Assembly (NCBI GenBank): GCA_014055495.1
Contig: WIAG01000028.1
Location: 1-46,032 of the forward strand
DNA: 46,032 bases
Direction of reading: 5' to 3'
Source: Nitrospira sp. CR1.2
GTDB lineage: Bacteria; Nitrospirota; Nitrospiria; Nitrospirales; Nitrospiraceae
In this document: one piece after another, positions 1 through 7,447 of the stretch
How the letters are laid out: each line of letters opens with the position of its first letter
How positions within the stretch are numbered: position 1 is the first letter of the stretch
Translations under genes and position numbers: made by a program
The notes under the pieces: generated by a model
What the model saw: only the letters and a program-made list of their open reading frames with translations
What the model was told of the DNA's origin: nothing
The model's database searches: none

Positions 1-2
1 GC

Positions 3-284
3 GGCGCCCTGGTCCCGGACCATCATGCCAGTCTGGTCGTCACCGATTTCGAGCAGCACATCCAATACATGCGCGGGTTTCACCTGCGGTGGATGCCGTC
101 CACCGTCGCCCTGCGCGGCTGGACTCAACGGGTCCGCGCCATTAAGCCTCGTATGATCTGCCCGCAACACGGCTCTATTTTCGAAGGCGAGATGGTCGGC
201 AAACTGCTGGACTGGTTGGACAGCCTCGAAGTGGGCCAGTGGAAGGACAGTGCCGCCAAGACCGACTCGCGCGCGGCAGCCTGA
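3..284 (+). CDS. C-terminal part of an MBL-fold (ODP/flavodiiron-like) protein, cut by window edge
   Basis: The reading frame is open from the first bases of the window and ends at TGA 282-284, so only about the last 93 residues are present. The tail contains an 'ICPQHGSIF' segment followed by an amphipathic helix ending in 'WLDSLEVGQW'. A P-x-HG motif followed by a short helix is typical of the end of the metallo-beta-lactamase-fold oxygen-binding di-iron (ODP) domain of flavodiiron-like proteins, where the His is a late metal ligand. The metal-binding motif HxHxDH would lie upstream, outside the window. The final 12 residues look like a disordered tail. Family assignment is plausible but rests on a short fragment; substrate and redox partner cannot be inferred. 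Confidence 0.55.
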   Translation, partial: GALVPDHHASLVVTDFEQHIQYMRGFHLRWMPSTVALRGWTQRVRAIKPRMICPQHGSIFEGEMVGKLLDWLDSLEVGQWKDSAAKTDSRAAA

Positions 285-381
285 GCGCGAATCGCGCACC
301 GATTGAATCATTCTCGGCCTCATCCGTTGCACCAGCCCTGCGGCCTTGACAACAGGCGAAAGCGGGTGCTACCACCCTCCC

Positions 382-1158
382 ATGGTGCGGGCAGAACATT
401 CCTCCATACCCGAGACTCCCGAAGGAGCGGCGAAAGCCGTCTCAACCTGGTCGGGGCAGGCTCGTGAGCAGGCGGTCCAACGCATGTTCACCGCCATCGC
501 CGGCGTCTACGATCTCAACAACACCCTGCTGAGTTTCGGACTTCACCATCATTGGAAACGTCTCACGGCTTCCTACGTGCCCATGGTCACGAACGGACGG
601 GCGCTCGATATCGGCGCCGGGACGGCCGACCTTGCGCTGCTGGTCGAACCGAAAATGGGAGAGCAGGGTCACGTGGTGGCCTCGGATTTGAATCATGCGA
701 TGTTGGCCGAAGGGCTCCGCAAGGTGGTGGGGCGGGGACTTCACAACCGGATAACCTGCCTGCAAGCCAACGCTGAACAACTGGGTTTTCCTGACGAGAC
801 CTTCCACGCGGTTACGACGGGATTCTGTATGCGGAACGTGGGCAACCTGACTCAAGCCTTTACCGAAATCCGGCGGGTGTTACGTCCCGGCGGACGCTTT
901 GTCTGTCTGGAATTCTCCCGACCCGCCTATGGCTGGCTGCGCGCGCTGTATGATTGGTACTCCTTCCGTCTGCTCCCATGGATCGGCACCAAAGTCGCGC
1001 GTGATCAGACCGGTGTCTACGAGTACCTGCCGGCGTCGATCCGCACGTTTCCCGATCAGGAACGCTTGGCCACGCTGCTGCGAGAATCCGGGTTTCGTCA
1101 GGTCGAATACCGCAATCTGACCGGTGGCATCGTCGCGATCCACGTAGCAACCAAATAA
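382..1158 (+). CDS. ubiE: UbiE/MenG quinone C-methyltransferase
   Basis: SAM-dependent C-methyltransferase of the UbiE/COQ5/MenG family, about 258 aa, which methylates demethylmenaquinone or the ubiquinol precursor in the last steps of quinone synthesis. The family signatures are all visible: 'FTAIAGVYDLNN' near residue 40, the SAM-binding motif 'LDIGAGTADLAL' near 78, the later 'TGFCMRNV' and 'RVLRPGGRFVCLEF' segments, and the C-terminal 'YDWYSF..LPWIG' and 'YLPASIRTFPDQ' blocks. I chose ATG 382; a TTG at 346 would add 12 residues unlike the family N-terminus. No strong Shine-Dalgarno sequence is visible. Menaquinone is the likelier product for a Nitrospira-like host, but the sequence does not decide between quinones. 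Confidence 0.9.
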   Translation: MVRAEHSSIPETPEGAAKAVSTWSGQAREQAVQRMFTAIAGVYDLNNTLLSFGLHHHWKRLTASYVPMVTNGRALDIGAGTADLALLVEPKMGEQGHVVASDLNHAMLAEGLRKVVGRGLHNRITCLQANAEQLGFPDETFHAVTTGFCMRNVGNLTQAFTEIRRVLRPGGRFVCLEFSRPAYGWLRALYDWYSFRLLPWIGTKVARDQTGVYEYLPASIRTFPDQERLATLLRESGFRQVEYRNLTGGIVAIHVATK

Positions 1159-1170
1159 TAAGAAAGCGAT

Positions 1171-1227
1171 CCGCTTTCAGCTCTCAGCGAAAGCTGATGG
1201 CTATGAGCTGATGGCTGATGGCTGATG
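1171..1227. repeat. Iterated GCTGATG heptamers with upstream inverted copies
   Basis: Positions 1193-1227 are five back-to-back heptamers: GCTGATG, GCTATGA, then GCTGATG three times. Just upstream, TTTCAGC and TCTCAGC are reverse-complement-like copies, and GCTTTC/GAAAGC gives a perfect 6-bp stem, so the block can fold. The last heptamer contains the ATG start codon of the radical SAM gene. A second heptamer array with the same inverted layout is at 37951-38027. This resembles the short tandemly repeated repetitive (STRR) sequences known in some bacteria. Confidence 0.75.
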
Positions 1228-2868
1228 AATTCCATTCTCTACGTTTTTCTGCCCTGCAAAAAGGTCTACCCGATCGGCGTGACCTACCTGGCGGACTTCA
1301 TTCACCGCCGGAAGCCGGAGGTGCGGCAGCGCATTCTCGACCTCTCGTTGTTCCCGGAATCGCAGCGCACTCAGGCGATTCGGGATGCTGCGCTGGACTT
1401 CAAACCTGATTTGGTCTGTTTTTCGTGGCGGGACATTCAGATTTTCTCCCCCCATGAGGGTGATGCGTCCCTGGAGCATGCGTTCAATTTTTACTTTGCC
1501 AGCAATCCGATCAAGCGGGTTGCGGCCTCGTTTGCCGGGCTGAAGCAACTCTACCGCTATTACAGCCACATTCGCGCGAATCTTTCGTACCCCTGGCTGA
1601 TCCGGAAAGAGTTTCCCAAGACTCAGATCATGATCGGCGGGGGCGCCTTCACGGCCTTTGCGGACCAATTGATCGAAAAACTCCCCGAAGGCACCATCGG
1701 CATTTTGGGCGAAGGTGAAGATGCAATCCTGAAGGTGGTCAACGGCGAGTCACTGGAGAATGAACGGTACATCGTTCGCGAAGGGAAGCAGACGCGGAAG
1801 GGCCAACAGGGCTCGCCGGCGCTGCTGGACACGCTGACCGTCGACCTTCCCTATCTGACCTCGATTTTCCCGCAGCACGCCGCCTACATGGACGAATCGA
1901 TCGGCGTGCAGACGAAACGGGGCTGCCCGTACGACTGCGCGTTTTGCCTCTATCCCTATATAGAAGGAAAGCGCGTACGGTACCGTCCGTCGGAGATGGT
2001 GGTGAAGGATATTTCCCAGCATTACCACCAGTGGGGCGCGCGACGATTCTGGTTCACCGACGCCCAGTTCATTACCGGGAAAGAGGCCTATCCCCAATGC
2101 ACCGAGATCCTCGAGCGAATCCTGAGCGAGAAACTGGAGATTGAGTGGTCTGGCTATATCCGCACCTCGCTGATCACTCCGGAGCTGGCCAAGCTGATGG
2201 TGCGGTCGGGTGTCGGAGATTTGGAAGTCGCCATCACCTCCGGATCGCAGGAGGTACTGAACAACCTGCACATGGGCTTCAAGCTCGAACGGCTCTACGA
2301 TGGATGCCGATACCTGGCCGAAGCGGGCTTCAAAGGGAAAGTGATACTCAACTATTCACTGAACTCCCCGAAGGAGACTGAGGAGAGCCTGCTCCAAAGC
2401 GTCGAGTCCTACAAGAAGGTTGCGGCGATCTTGGGCGAGGAACGTGTCTTCCCCTTGATGTTCTTCCTCGGAATCCAACCGAATACGGACTTAGAGCATC
2501 GGCTTCTGGAGGAGGGCTACCTCTCGGCCGGGTACAATCCGCTTATGCTCACACCGACGAGCATCCGCAAATTGCTGTATAACCCGGCGCCTCTCAACAA
2601 AATCATCGCCAAGGCGTGCCTCACGGCATGGCAACAAAAGGAAGGGAGCCGCGACCCTCGAGCCTGGTCTGGCTCACTCTCTCAAACCGCGACCCCCGAT
2701 TCGAAACCGGATCATGCGCACTATGCCGATGCGAACCTCATTCGTGGCATCCAGAACAACTCAGGACGAGACGCGCTGCTGACCCTCGAGGAGATCATTC
2801 GGTCGCGTCGCCCTTCCCACCCGACCGCCGCCGGCACGAAAAAGACTGCTGTGAGTCCAACGAGTTAG
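1225..2868 (+). CDS. B12-binding-type radical SAM protein, function unknown
   Basis: 547-aa protein. Residues 1 to about 190 resemble a cobalamin-binding Rossmann-like domain ('PIGVTYLADFI', 'PDLVCFSWRD', 'MIGGGAFTAFAD', 'GEGEDAI'). The radical SAM core follows, with its 4Fe-4S motif C234-x3-C238-x2-C241 in 'RGCPYDCAFC', and continues to about residue 430. The 'TKRGCPYDCAFC.YP' block, the 'FTDAQFITG' strand and 'SGSQEVLNNLHMG' are typical of B12-binding radical SAM proteins. The C-terminal 60-70 residues are low in conservation signals and rich in Ser/Pro/Arg. The start ATG lies inside a heptamer repeat with an in-frame stop at 1216-1218 and no Shine-Dalgarno sequence, but the N-terminus 'MNSILYVFLPCKKVYPIG' looks native for the family. 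The substrate is unknown; members methylate or rearrange many compounds. Confidence 0.8.
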   Translation: MNSILYVFLPCKKVYPIGVTYLADFIHRRKPEVRQRILDLSLFPESQRTQAIRDAALDFKPDLVCFSWRDIQIFSPHEGDASLEHAFNFYFASNPIKRVAASFAGLKQLYRYYSHIRANLSYPWLIRKEFPKTQIMIGGGAFTAFADQLIEKLPEGTIGILGEGEDAILKVVNGESLENERYIVREGKQTRKGQQGSPALLDTLTVDLPYLTSIFPQHAAYMDESIGVQTKRGCPYDCAFCLYPYIEGKRVRYRPSEMVVKDISQHYHQWGARRFWFTDAQFITGKEAYPQCTEILERILSEKLEIEWSGYIRTSLITPELAKLMVRSGVGDLEVAITSGSQEVLNNLHMGFKLERLYDGCRYLAEAGFKGKVILNYSLNSPKETEESLLQSVESYKKVAAILGEERVFPLMFFLGIQPNTDLEHRLLEEGYLSAGYNPLMLTPTSIRKLLYNPAPLNKIIAKACLTAWQQKEGSRDPRAWSGSLSQTATPDSKPDHAHYADANLIRGIQNNSGRDALLTLEEIIRSRRPSHPTAAGTKKTAVSPTS

Positions 2869-2905
2869 CCGTTATCCACAGGCCGAGTCGCTGCCGGAGG
2901 TTTGC

Positions 2906-2935
2906 TTGCATTCCCCGAGAACACGGTGCTATCAT
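2906..2935 (+). promoter_or_regulatory. Possible sigma70-type promoter for the Usp operon
   Basis: TTGCAT (2906-2911) and TATCAT (2930-2935) are separated by 18 bp in the gap before the stress-protein gene, giving a leader of about 90 nt. This is a fair match to -35/-10 consensus, but it is a visual call in GC-rich DNA without other support. Confidence 0.3.
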
Positions 2936-3033
2936 GCCGCTTCTTTTGGGGTAAATTTCCATTCAACCGTTTGAATTCCTGGCGGTTCTCTGATCTCTTC
3001 CCCCTATAGAGTGTTTGCCTAGGAGGCGTTTCG

Positions 3034-5127
3034 ATGTACAAGACCATTTATATCCCGGTCGACAATTCCGACCATTCCAATACAGCCGTTGATATCGGAG
3101 TTGAGCTGGCGAAAACCTATGGCTCTAAGATCGTGGGCAGCCACGTCTATGCCGCCAAGATGCACGATAAACGATTCAAGCAGATGGAAGCGGGGCTTCC
3201 TGAAGAGTATCACGACGAAAAGGAGCTGGATCGGCAGCGCCAGATTCACGATTCGCTGATCACTCGCGGACTCCAAATCATCACGGACTCCTACCTCGAC
3301 TACGTCGACAAGAAATGTAATGAAGCCAACCTGCCGGTGGAGCGTCGCTCACTGGAAGGCCGCAACTGGAAAGTCCTGGCTGAAGATATCAACACCAACG
3401 CTTACGACCTCGTGATCATGGGGGCCTTAGGAGTCGGTGCGGTCAAGGATAGTGTCATCGGCAGCAACACCGAACGGGTCCTGCGACGTGTCCGGAACTC
3501 CGACATGCTCATCATCAAGCAACCCCAACCGATGGGCAGCGGGAAAATCGTGGTCGCCGTGGACGGCAGTCCCTACTCCTTCGGCGGGCTCATGACGGGC
3601 CTGGCGCTCGGCAAAGCCTTCAACGTTCCGGTTGAGGTGATTTCCGCCTTCGACCCGTACTTCCACTACGCCGCCTTTCATAGCATCTCCGGCGTCCTGA
3701 ACGAAGAGGCCGGCAAGGTGTTCCGCTTCAAGGAGCAGGAAAAACTGCATGAAGAGGTGATCGACAGCGGGCTGGCGAAGATCTATCAATCACATCTCGA
3801 TATTTCCCGCGAAATCGCCCAAGCCGAACAAACCGACGTCAAAACCACGTTGCTGGACGGCAAAGCCTTCGAAAAGATCATTCAATACGTGCGGAAAGAG
3901 AACCCCTGGCTCCTCATTGTCGGCCGTATCGGTGTCCACAGCGATGAAGATATGGATATCGGGAGTAACACGGAGAACCTGCTCCGCTCCGCCTCCTGCA
4001 ATATCCTGGTCTCGAATCGGAAGTATGTTCCGCCGATTGATACGCAGGCGGAATACACCATTGCCTGGACGGAAGAAGCCTTGCGACGCATGGAGCGGAT
4101 TCCCGTATTTGCCCGCGGGGTCGCCAAGACTGCCATTCACCGCTACGCTATTGAAAAAGGACACACGATCATCAGCAATACGGTCGTCGACGCCGCAGTC
4201 GGACATATCCTCCCTAAGGGAGCAATGGATGCAATGCGGGCGCTCGGCGGGAACCTCGATGCCGCCGGAATTGATCGGGACAAGATGCAGGCCGACGATT
4301 CCGTCGCACAGGATTTGATGGGCTCGACCCTCAGCGGGATGATGACCCAGGTCGTGGAAGAGAAGCCGGCCCATAGCCCTGGAACACAGGCCTACCTGGA
4401 TCGCATGAGCCAGAACTATTTCGTCTGTGACGGCTGCGGCTATATCGGCAAGGGCGATACCCCGGTGAAGTGCCCGGTGTGTAGCGCTGACGGTGACCGA
4501 TTCAAACAGGTCGATAAGTCGATCTTTGAAGCGGCAGCCAAAGCAGAGGGCGGACTCGAGACCGATGTCGCCTACGACGACATCCCGATGCAATGGACGA
4601 AGGATGCCAAGGAAGCGATTCGCGCCGTTCCAGCGGGGTTCCAACGTCGACGGGCCAAAGCCAAAATCGAAAAGAACGCCCGCAAACTCGGCATGACGAC
4701 GATCACGCTCGAATACGCTGCCCCCATGATTCAGGAAGCGGCCGACGAAGATTACACACCGATTTTCGCCAACAAAGGTACCGGCACCGCACCTGAGCCG
4801 ACGTCAGCTGAAGCCAACGGAACGAGTGCCCATGTGACCAACGGCAACGGGGTCGAACAGACTGAAGCCCCCCTCTCCCCCTATACATGGACGCCTGATG
4901 CCCAGGGTCGCCTGGACCGCGCACCGGAAGGGTTCATGCGGGAATGTACCAAGGCCTTGATCGAGAAACACGCGGATAAGATCGGAACCACGGTCATCAC
5001 GTTGGAAGTGGCAACCGAGGGAATTGAGCAGGCCAAAGGCTACATGGCCGATGCCATGAAGACGGGCAATTTGAAGGATATGATTGCCAACCTGACCGGC
5101 TCCTCTAAGACCGGGGCGAACCGGTGA
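3034..5127 (+). CDS. Tandem universal stress protein fused to a rubredoxin-like zinc/iron module and three PCP_red-like domains
   Basis: 697 aa, far longer than the usual 140-300 aa Usp. Residues 1-165 and about 167-330 are two Usp domains with ATP-loop-type motifs ('MGALGVGAVKDSVIGSNTERV' shortened in copy two to 'GRIGVHSDEDMDIGSNTENL'). About 340-405 is a first PCP_red-like helical domain (IAWTEEALRRMERIP...). About 463-495 is a rubredoxin-like knuckle pair, CDGCGY...CPVC. About 518-575 (MQWTKDAKEAIRAVP) and 616-680 (YTWTPDAQGRLDRAP) are second and third PCP_red-like copies. PCP_red is otherwise best known as the C-terminal domain of the light-independent protochlorophyllide reductase B subunit. 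The Shine-Dalgarno sequence AGGAGG (3021-3026) is 7 nt from ATG. The next gene overlaps the stop (TGATG). A cytoplasmic redox- or tetrapyrrole-linked stress protein is an inference; the domain order is seen. Confidence 0.85.
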   Translation: MYKTIYIPVDNSDHSNTAVDIGVELAKTYGSKIVGSHVYAAKMHDKRFKQMEAGLPEEYHDEKELDRQRQIHDSLITRGLQIITDSYLDYVDKKCNEANLPVERRSLEGRNWKVLAEDINTNAYDLVIMGALGVGAVKDSVIGSNTERVLRRVRNSDMLIIKQPQPMGSGKIVVAVDGSPYSFGGLMTGLALGKAFNVPVEVISAFDPYFHYAAFHSISGVLNEEAGKVFRFKEQEKLHEEVIDSGLAKIYQSHLDISREIAQAEQTDVKTTLLDGKAFEKIIQYVRKENPWLLIVGRIGVHSDEDMDIGSNTENLLRSASCNILVSNRKYVPPIDTQAEYTIAWTEEALRRMERIPVFARGVAKTAIHRYAIEKGHTIISNTVVDAAVGHILPKGAMDAMRALGGNLDAAGIDRDKMQADDSVAQDLMGSTLSGMMTQVVEEKPAHSPGTQAYLDRMSQNYFVCDGCGYIGKGDTPVKCPVCSADGDRFKQVDKSIFEAAAKAEGGLETDVAYDDIPMQWTKDAKEAIRAVPAGFQRRRAKAKIEKNARKLGMTTITLEYAAPMIQEAADEDYTPIFANKGTGTAPEPTSAEANGTSAHVTNGNGVEQTEAPLSPYTWTPDAQGRLDRAPEGFMRECTKALIEKHADKIGTTVITLEVATEGIEQAKGYMADAMKTGNLKDMIANLTGSSKTGANR

Positions 5128-6530
5128 TGGGAAAGTCATTGCCGGTTCTCAATTTCCCCTTTCTGGGAGACAAGCTGGAGTCACTGCAGCAACAGATCTC
5201 CAAATTCATCTCTCCGACGTCTCCGGAAACAGGGCCGAACGACGGCCGGACCGTCGATGACTTCAAACCGTATCTCGTCGCGCTGAATCTCACCAAGCGC
5301 TGCAACCTTAAGTGTGATCACTGCTACCTCGACGCCACCACCAAAGCCGGCGGCGGTTCCGACGAGCTCAGCACGGAAGAATGTTTCCGCCTGATCGACC
5401 AAATCGCCGAGGTCAACAAGGGTTGCTTGCTTGTGATCACCGGCGGCGAGCCGCTCGTCCGACCCGACATTCTGGACATTGCCCGCCATGCCGTCGGACT
5501 CGGCTTTATCGTCGTCTTCGGTACCAACGGCATGTTGATCAACGATCGCATGGCCAAAACATTGGTCGAGATTGGTGTGATGGGCGTGGGGATCAGCATC
5601 GACTCTCTCAACCCTCAAAAACACGACCACTTTCGAGGTGTCCCCGGCGCATTTGCCAGCGCGTTGGCCGGGATCGAGGCCTGCAAACGCAACGGCCTCC
5701 AGTTCCAAGTGCATTTCAGCGCTCAACCCATGAACTATCAGGAATTGCCCCAGGTCGTGGAATGGGCCCATACGCTTGGCGCTCGCGTGCTGAATGTGTT
5801 CTTCATGGTCTGCACGGGGCGCGGCGAAGAACTGACCGACATCACGCCGCAGCAATATGAAGAAGTGCTCGGATATCTGGTCGCCTGTCAGGATCAATAC
5901 AAGGATATGCTGGTGCGGGCGCGCTGCGCGCCCCATTTCAAGCGGCTCGCGTATGAAAAAGATCCCCATTCTCCGCTCACCAAGGCAACGGGATACATGG
6001 GCGGCGGCTGTTTGGCTGGAACCAATTATGCGCGTGTGACGCCGAACGGAGAGCTCACCCCCTGCCCCTACATGCCGCTGTCGGCCGGAAATATCCGCGA
6101 GGCGAGCTTCGTGGATCTCTGGGAACGCTCGGATGTCTTCAACTCCTTTCGCTATCCCCAGCTGAAGGGGAAATGCGGCGATTGCGAATACACGGATATC
6201 TGCGGTGGTTGTCGGGCTCGCCCCTATGTCGACCACGGCGACTGGCTCGATGAGGATCAGTGGTGCCTCTACACGCCGAAAGGTGGCGAAAAAATCAAAG
6301 TCGCCTTTAATACGCCGGAGGAGACGGCCGTGGCGTGGGATGAAGCGTCGGAGCTTCGACTGAGTCGGATCCCCTACTTTCTCCGAGCCATGGTCAAAAA
6401 GGGTGTGGAACGGCATGCTCGGGAGAACGGCATCACTCTCATCACTATTGAGTTGATGGAAGAACTCCGGAAAAAGCGGTTCGGAAACGACGCCCCGGTC
6501 TTCAATTTTGACGTGAGAGGGAAAGAGTAA
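5127..6530 (+). CDS. Radical SAM/SPASM protein (AhbD/NirJ-like) with a C-terminal PCP_red-like domain
   Basis: 467 aa from ATG 5127, whose A is the last base of the preceding TGA stop (TGATG), implying translational coupling. The radical SAM cluster motif is C59-x3-C63-x2-C66 ('KRCNLKCDHC'), followed by 'TGGEPLVRPD'. A SPASM-type region near 290-390 has cysteines in 'GGCLAG', 'TPCPYMP', 'GKCGDCEYTDICGGCRARPY' and 'WCLY', enough for one or two auxiliary clusters. This resembles the AhbD/NirJ group of haem b and haem d1 synthesis and related peptide-modifying enzymes. Residues about 402-460 (VAWDEASELRLSRIP..., G-I-T-L-I-T) match the three PCP_red copies of the upstream gene, an unusual fusion. 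A role in tetrapyrrole chemistry is inferred; the precise reaction is not known from sequence alone. Confidence 0.8.
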   Translation: MGKSLPVLNFPFLGDKLESLQQQISKFISPTSPETGPNDGRTVDDFKPYLVALNLTKRCNLKCDHCYLDATTKAGGGSDELSTEECFRLIDQIAEVNKGCLLVITGGEPLVRPDILDIARHAVGLGFIVVFGTNGMLINDRMAKTLVEIGVMGVGISIDSLNPQKHDHFRGVPGAFASALAGIEACKRNGLQFQVHFSAQPMNYQELPQVVEWAHTLGARVLNVFFMVCTGRGEELTDITPQQYEEVLGYLVACQDQYKDMLVRARCAPHFKRLAYEKDPHSPLTKATGYMGGGCLAGTNYARVTPNGELTPCPYMPLSAGNIREASFVDLWERSDVFNSFRYPQLKGKCGDCEYTDICGGCRARPYVDHGDWLDEDQWCLYTPKGGEKIKVAFNTPEETAVAWDEASELRLSRIPYFLRAMVKKGVERHARENGITLITIELMEELRKKRFGNDAPVFNFDVRGKE

Positions 6531-6597
6531 GGGACAGACCGCCAGGGCGACCCTACGAACTTGGCGGCCATCGTCGCCCGCTCAGTATCACTAGACC

Positions 6598-7113
6598 ATG
6601 GATTCCGTACAAAGCCTTTTTCTCGATCTCAATCAGCTCATTCCCATCGTCAATCATTGGTTTCATCTGCTCTCTGCCGTCATCTGGATCGGCGGCCTGG
6701 CATTTCTCGTGATGGCCGTCACTCCTGGGCTTCGCGAGGGCGGGATTCCAAAAGAATACATCCGTCCGATCACCGACGCATTTTATCGGCACTACAAGCG
6801 GGTGGCGGGTATTCTGTTGGTGGTTCTGCTGTTCACCGGCGGCATCAACCTCCACTACGTCAATCAGATCTTCCTCTCACAGACCGGTCAAGGTTTACAG
6901 AATCATCCGAAGTACCTCTGGATTTTTTGCATCAAGCTGATCCTGGTCCTCTGCCTCCTGACCCTGTTCTTGTATACCGTCATCTTTAAGTCCGATGAGG
7001 ACGAAGAAGAGGAAGGCGAGACATACGAGTCGATTCCCTTCCAACGTGCCGCGCTCTGGATGGGCTTCTTCATCATCCTCTGCGCCGCGGCCATGAAACA
7101 CCTGCATCAGTAG
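6598..7113 (+). CDS. CopD-like four-helix membrane protein
   Basis: 171 aa with four predicted membrane segments, at about residues 20-42, 68-86, 104-127 and 150-167. The first contains 'HWFHLLSAVIWIGGLAFLVMAV', typical of the CopD/DUF2269 superfamily, in which a membrane His in a HLxxxxxWxGG context is thought to bind haem or copper. A charged loop 'DEDEEEEGE' separates helices 3 and 4, and the protein ends in 'AAMKHLHQ'. It starts 67 bp after the radical SAM gene on the same strand, so it is probably in the same operon. This would put a haem- or metal-binding membrane partner beside the two PCP_red proteins. HemJ-like protoporphyrinogen oxidase is an alternative but fits less well. Confidence 0.6.
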   Translation: MDSVQSLFLDLNQLIPIVNHWFHLLSAVIWIGGLAFLVMAVTPGLREGGIPKEYIRPITDAFYRHYKRVAGILLVVLLFTGGINLHYVNQIFLSQTGQGLQNHPKYLWIFCIKLILVLCLLTLFLYTVIFKSDEDEEEEGETYESIPFQRAALWMGFFIILCAAAMKHLHQ

Positions 7114-7447
7114 GCGCACGAACCGACCGCATACTCACCGACAACGACTGTCGACTTCCAGACATGTGCCTTGCCCAAAGGCACCAGTACGGTCTCCACG
7201 CTTCCCAAGCCCGCCGTCAACCATCAGTTTCAAAATCTATTGGCATTCGCAAGCCGATCCAGGTACCCTTCGACCGCAATCATGGCATGTGTGTTGCTTT
7301 CTGCAACGTGAGGGGCGCGCGACTCATCGCTCCACAATCGCCACCCCTATTGATGTGATCAGCGTGCGGCCGACTCGGTGTGTCGAAAACCAGACCAGCC
7401 CTGCATGTCCTGATGTGCCGATCTCGTCCTTCATGAGGAGATGAACC
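7114..7447. other. Intergenic region, no gene seen
   Basis: This 334-bp gap separates the CopD-like gene from the cytochrome gene. Short open frames here lack ribosome binding sites and recognisable sequence. A weak 5-bp CGACA/TGTCG stem near 7140 is the only structure I noted. The Shine-Dalgarno sequence of the next gene, AGGAG, ends at about 7440. The promoter for the cytochrome gene presumably lies here, but I could not pick a convincing one. Confidence 0.5.

Noticed and set aside
1171-1227. Heptamer array considered as a CRISPR fragment
   Set aside because: Repeats are 7 bp with no spacers, and no cas genes are near.
5181-6416. Long open frame on the minus strand opposite the radical SAM gene (about 411 codons)
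   Set aside because: It lies wholly inside a strongly supported gene in GC-rich DNA, and its protein has no recognisable domain. Antisense frames of this size are expected.
5127-6530. Naming the radical SAM protein ahbD or nirJ
   Set aside because: The SPASM cysteines and motif fit that group broadly, but peptide-modifying enzymes share them and the C-terminal PCP_red domain is atypical, so a gene name would overstate the evidence.
6598-7113. HemJ-type protoporphyrinogen oxidase
   Set aside because: The 'HLLSAVIWIGGL' motif and length fit CopD/DUF2269 better, and the HemJ-specific His/Lys/Arg pattern was not seen.
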